Positions 62,817 through 64,000 of a stretch of 64,000 bases of DNA are shown here, in pieces (within the stretch, counting starts at the first letter, position 1; each line of letters begins with the position of its first letter). The notes below the pieces were generated by a model that saw nothing but the letters and a program-made list of their open reading frames with translations, made no database searches and had not been told where the DNA came from. Origin of the DNA: Candidatus Arsenophonus triatominarum (GTDB lineage Bacteria; Pseudomonadota; Gammaproteobacteria; Enterobacterales; Enterobacteriaceae); contig NZ_LWMI01000016.1 of assembly GCF_001640365.1 (NCBI RefSeq), positions 1 through 64,000 on the forward strand, given 5' to 3'. The translations under genes and the position numbers were made by a program.

Positions 62817-63110
62817 CTAATACGAAAGAAATAAAATAGTCCACAAACTAGAATCAAAACCGCAAGGTAAAGGATGAAAAAGATAACGCCAAAACGCTTT
62901 TTTAGGTAAAAACCCAATACCAAAAATTATCCCACTACACGTTGCCCAAATGAGCAATAACCCCTGCCATATAGCAAGAGAACTGGTATTTGAGGCAAAT
63001 AAGGTTGGATCCCAGATCACACAAAAAGCCATGACAAATGCAATAAAGAGAATAAGGATCCGAAACGGATCCTTATGCATTGATGAGTAGATTTTATCTA
63101 CCATTATCAT
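62817..63110 (-). CDS. ybgE: cyd operon protein YbgE
   Basis: 97 residues, start ATG 63110, overlapping the cydX stop by four bases (ATGA). Three hydrophobic segments: FRILILFIAFVMAFCVIW, IWQGLLLIWATCSGIIFGIG, and SSLWTILFLSY at the end. FVMAFCVIWDPTLFAS matches the E. coli WDPSRFA region. It is a conserved, non-essential member of the cydABXE operon with unclear function. Confidence 0.9.
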   Translation of the reverse strand: MIMVDKIYSSMHKDPFRILILFIAFVMAFCVIWDPTLFASNTSSLAIWQGLLLIWATCSGIIFGIGFLPKKAFWRYLFHPLPCGFDSSLWTILFLSY

Positions 63111-63229
63111 TCACCAGTATGTTTAGCTTTGTTAGCAGCATTAGCCTCAACCTGTTCGATAGCCAGAGCTGCAATGACAGCGAAACTACAGGCAAGAAGC
63201 GTTCCTAAAATCCAAGCAAAATACCACAT
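63107..63229 (-). CDS. cydX: cytochrome bd-I accessory subunit CydX
   Basis: 40 residues, start ATG 63229. MWYFAWILGTLLACSFAVIA is the conserved N-terminal membrane helix, followed by EQVEAN as in E. coli. CydX stabilises the CydAB oxidase and its haem groups. It lies between cydB (12 bases away) and ybgE (4-base overlap). Confidence 0.95.
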   Translation of the reverse strand: MWYFAWILGTLLACSFAVIAALAIEQVEANAANKAKHTGE

Positions 63230-63241
63230 GCCATTCGCTCC

Positions 63242-64000
63242 TTAATATAATGAATGTTTGTTATTTTCAATATGCGTTTTGTCAATTCGGCCAAACATTT
63301 TGTAATAACACCAGGTAGTATACGCCAATATAATCGGCACAAAAATGATGGCAACAACTGTCATCACTTGCAATGTAAATAAGCTCGACGTGGCATCCCA
63401 AATCGTCAAACTGGCATTAGGCTGTATATTTGAAGGCATAATGAATGGGAACATACTAATACCGAAAGTTAAAATAATACAAGCAATTGTCAGTGATGAA
63501 AATAAAAATGCCCATCCTGCTTTATCAAGCTTGGTAAATAGGATAGTCAGTATTGGAAAAAATAAGCCAAGTGCAGGTAATGTCCATAGTCCTGGATTAT
63601 TATTAAAATTAACCAACCATGCCCCTGCTTCTTTTGCTACTTCTTTATGTAACGGATTAGAAACAGCGTAGGTATCGATTGTACTTTTAATCGCATAACC
63701 ATCAATCCCATATATCAACCAAAAACCAGCTCCAGCAAAAGTAATCAAGGTGAAAAAGGCGGTGATATAAGTGATATTACGTGAACGTAGATGTAATTCA
63801 CCTAGCGTGCGCATTTGGAGATAAGTCGCGCCTTGGGTGATTATCATCATAATAGAAATAATGCCTGCTAATAAGCCATAAGGATTGAGTAAACCAAAGA
63901 AAGTCCCTGTATAATTCAAATACAATAGTTCATTAACTGTAAAAGGAACGCCCTGTAGCAAATTACCAAAAGCAGCACCAATGATCAACGGAGGAACAAA
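63242..64000 (-). CDS. cydB: cytochrome bd-I oxidase subunit II, partial
   Basis: The last about 253 residues of CydB; the N-terminal third lies beyond the window. LIIGAAFGNLLQGVPF, LLNPYGLLAGIISIMMIITQ, GAWLVNFNNNPGLW, MFPFIMPSNIQPNASLTIWD and TWCYYKMFGRI match E. coli CydB. CydB is the second subunit of the quinol oxidase used at low oxygen. No frameshift is seen in the visible part. Confidence 0.95.
   Translation of the reverse strand, partial: FVPPLIIGAAFGNLLQGVPFTVNELLYLNYTGTFFGLLNPYGLLAGIISIMMIITQGATYLQMRTLGELHLRSRNITYITAFFTLITFAGAGFWLIYGIDGYAIKSTIDTYAVSNPLHKEVAKEAGAWLVNFNNNPGLWTLPALGLFFPILTILFTKLDKAGWAFLFSSLTIACIILTFGISMFPFIMPSNIQPNASLTIWDATSSLFTLQVMTVVAIIFVPIILAYTTWCYYKMFGRIDKTHIENNKHSLY

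Overview
The window looks like the chromosome of an AT-rich, IS-ridden gammaproteobacterium of the order Enterobacterales at an early stage of genome decay. The core genes match Enterobacterales proteins closely: hha-tomB, acrAB with acrR and acrZ, dacC, gpmA-aroG, pnuC-nadA, the cpoB-pal-tolBARQ-ybgC-ybgE-cydX-cydB string, qmcA-ybbJ and the 4.5S RNA. The base composition, very high IS load and many homopolymer frameshifts suggest an insect-associated lineage such as Arsenophonus; this is inference, because there is no rRNA here to test it.

Layout. 1-12.7 kb is prophage or satellite debris. A lambdoid-type integrase (+ strand) and a 186/P2-type integrase (- strand) converge on a 3' tRNA-Leu fragment that looks like a shared attachment site. 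Next come an immunity region (two related repressors, a membrane protein sharing their odd AGRD motif, a candidate operator, small early genes) and a primase cut in two by IS630. 13-18 kb holds qmcA-ybbJ, a repeat-dense putative replication or protein-binding region, a lipoprotein and a translationally coupled pair of a DUF6880-like protein and a RecX-like protein. 18-20.5 kb is IS plus an inverted duplicate of the phage segment at 1 kb. 20.6-29.5 kb holds a decayed mdlB, ffs, hha-tomB, acrB-acrA/acrR and a ychN-like gene. 29.5-48.9 kb is an IS graveyard with islands of host genes: dacC, yeeZ, a broken iron alcohol dehydrogenase, acrZ, a broken modE, two paralogous lipoproteins and an invasin remnant. 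49-64 kb is the conserved gpmA to cydB block, with aroG destroyed, nadA frameshifted and a tRNA-Lys lacking half its D arm.

Mobile elements. There are eight copies or part-copies of one 881-bp IS630-type element whose transposase needs slippage on an A8 run. There are also IS481, IS256, IS982, IS5, IS91 and IS3 copies and an IS4/IS701-like element (no intact copy). A 192-bp MITE shares the termini of the IS4/IS701-like element; its only two clean insertions have 5-bp target duplications. Elements are nested in each other repeatedly, and most MITE copies have mismatched flanks, so they have probably served as recombination points.

Function. The envelope systems look intact: AcrA-AcrB-AcrZ efflux with its AcrR regulator, the Tol-Pal complex, PBP6 and cytochrome bd. 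Aromatic amino acid entry (aroG), molybdate regulation (modE), the MdlB exporter, the Fe-ADH and the invasin are broken; de novo NAD synthesis (nadA) is doubtful and pnuC has an IS 10 bp upstream of its start.
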